6,095 nucleotides of DNA from Candidatus Rokuibacteriota bacterium. GTDB lineage: Bacteria; Methylomirabilota; Methylomirabilia; Rokubacteriales; CSP1-6. Of the stretch, positions 5,905 to 6,095 are shown in pieces; the first letter of the stretch is position 1, and every line of letters begins with the position of its first letter. Below the pieces are notes generated by a model that saw only the letters and a list, made by a program, of their open reading frames with translations, was not told the DNA's origin and made no database searches. The stretch is from positions 1 through 6,095 of the forward strand of contig QHSM01000139.1 of NCBI GenBank assembly GCA_003221595.1, given 5' to 3'. A program made the position numbers and the translations under genes.

Positions 5905-6095
5905 GCCTGGGCCGGCTCCGGGCAGGTGGGTGGGGGCTCCTCCTGACCCTCGCCGTCCTGGCCGGCGTGGTCGTGCTGCTCGCGAGCCCTCGCCATCGCG
6001 CCCTGTACCTCGGCTGGGCCACCTCATCGGGAGCGCCGGCCAATCCCGGGGCCGGCGGGCGCCCCGCAGCGGTGGCCGCCGCGCCCTCGCTGGTG
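5901..6095 (+). CDS. Putative membrane-anchored protein, N-terminal part (3' truncated by window edge)
   Basis: An open frame starts at GTG 5901, overlaps the der stop by 4 nt and runs without a stop to the window end (65 codons). The N-terminus is short and positively charged (Arg5, Arg7). It is followed by one strongly hydrophobic segment at about 11-28 (core LLLTLAVLAGVVVLLA) and then basic residues (R31, H32, R33). From about residue 41 the chain is rich in Ala, Pro and Gly (APANPGAGGRP), like a flexible extracytoplasmic linker. This suggests a single-pass signal anchor with the rest exported, or an uncleaved signal peptide. The GTGA overlap repeats the miaA/hflX junction, and GAGGCGAG at 5886-5893 could serve as ribosome binding site, supporting a real gene. 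I do not recognise the family. It does not resemble PlsY, the common neighbour of der. Confidence 0.6.
   Translation, partial: MSLGRLRAGGWGLLLTLAVLAGVVVLLASPRHRALYLGWATSSGAPANPGAGGRPAAVAAAPSLV

Noticed and set aside
5901..6095. plsY (acyl-phosphate glycerol-3-phosphate acyltransferase), a frequent neighbour of der
   Set aside because: No GSIPF-like start or SGNIGATN-like motif is seen in any + strand frame; only one hydrophobic segment followed by an Ala/Pro/Gly-rich stretch is present.

Overview
The window is a GC-rich bacterial chromosomal segment, roughly 70% G+C by eye, with third codon positions dominated by G and C. It holds housekeeping genes packed tightly on the + strand. There is no sign of phage, plasmid, insertion sequence, CRISPR, tRNA or rRNA. 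The gene order, the endonuclease-type MutL tail and the pairing of a PDZ/radical-SAM DUF512 protein with Der suit an uncultured high-GC soil or groundwater lineage of the Methylomirabilota/Rokubacteria or deltaproteobacterial kind. That placement is an inference from style and synteny and cannot be proven here.

Layout. Positions 2-193 are the C-terminal end of mutL (DNA mismatch repair). Positions 194-409 are the only sizeable gene-free stretch, and nearly all of it is a large inverted repeat: 40-bp perfect arms at 210-249 and 343-382, extending imperfectly to 197 and 395 around a 93-nt spacer. A compact run follows: miaA (410-1357, tRNA dimethylallyltransferase), hflX (1354-2649, ribosome-associated GTPase), pgsA (2658-3230, phosphatidylglycerophosphate synthase), a PDZ/radical-SAM/DUF512 protein (3241-4533, possibly starting at a CTG at 3208), der (4558-5904, double-GTPase ribosome assembly factor), and the start of a membrane-anchored protein of unknown function (5901 to the window edge).

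Gene spacing points to one transcription unit from miaA onward. miaA/hflX and der/last ORF each overlap by 4 nt with the same GTGA stop-start arrangement, and the other gaps are 8, 10 and 24 nt. By theme the run combines translation quality and ribosome biogenesis (MiaA, HflX, Der) with phospholipid synthesis (PgsA) and one poorly characterised Fe-S protein (DUF512). hfq, which lies between miaA and hflX in many proteobacteria, is absent.

Most of the window is ordinary. The points worth a second look are the mutL-miaA inverted repeat, the strong Shine-Dalgarno sequence placed in front of a CTG rather than the annotated GTG of the DUF512 gene, and the DUF512-Der linkage.
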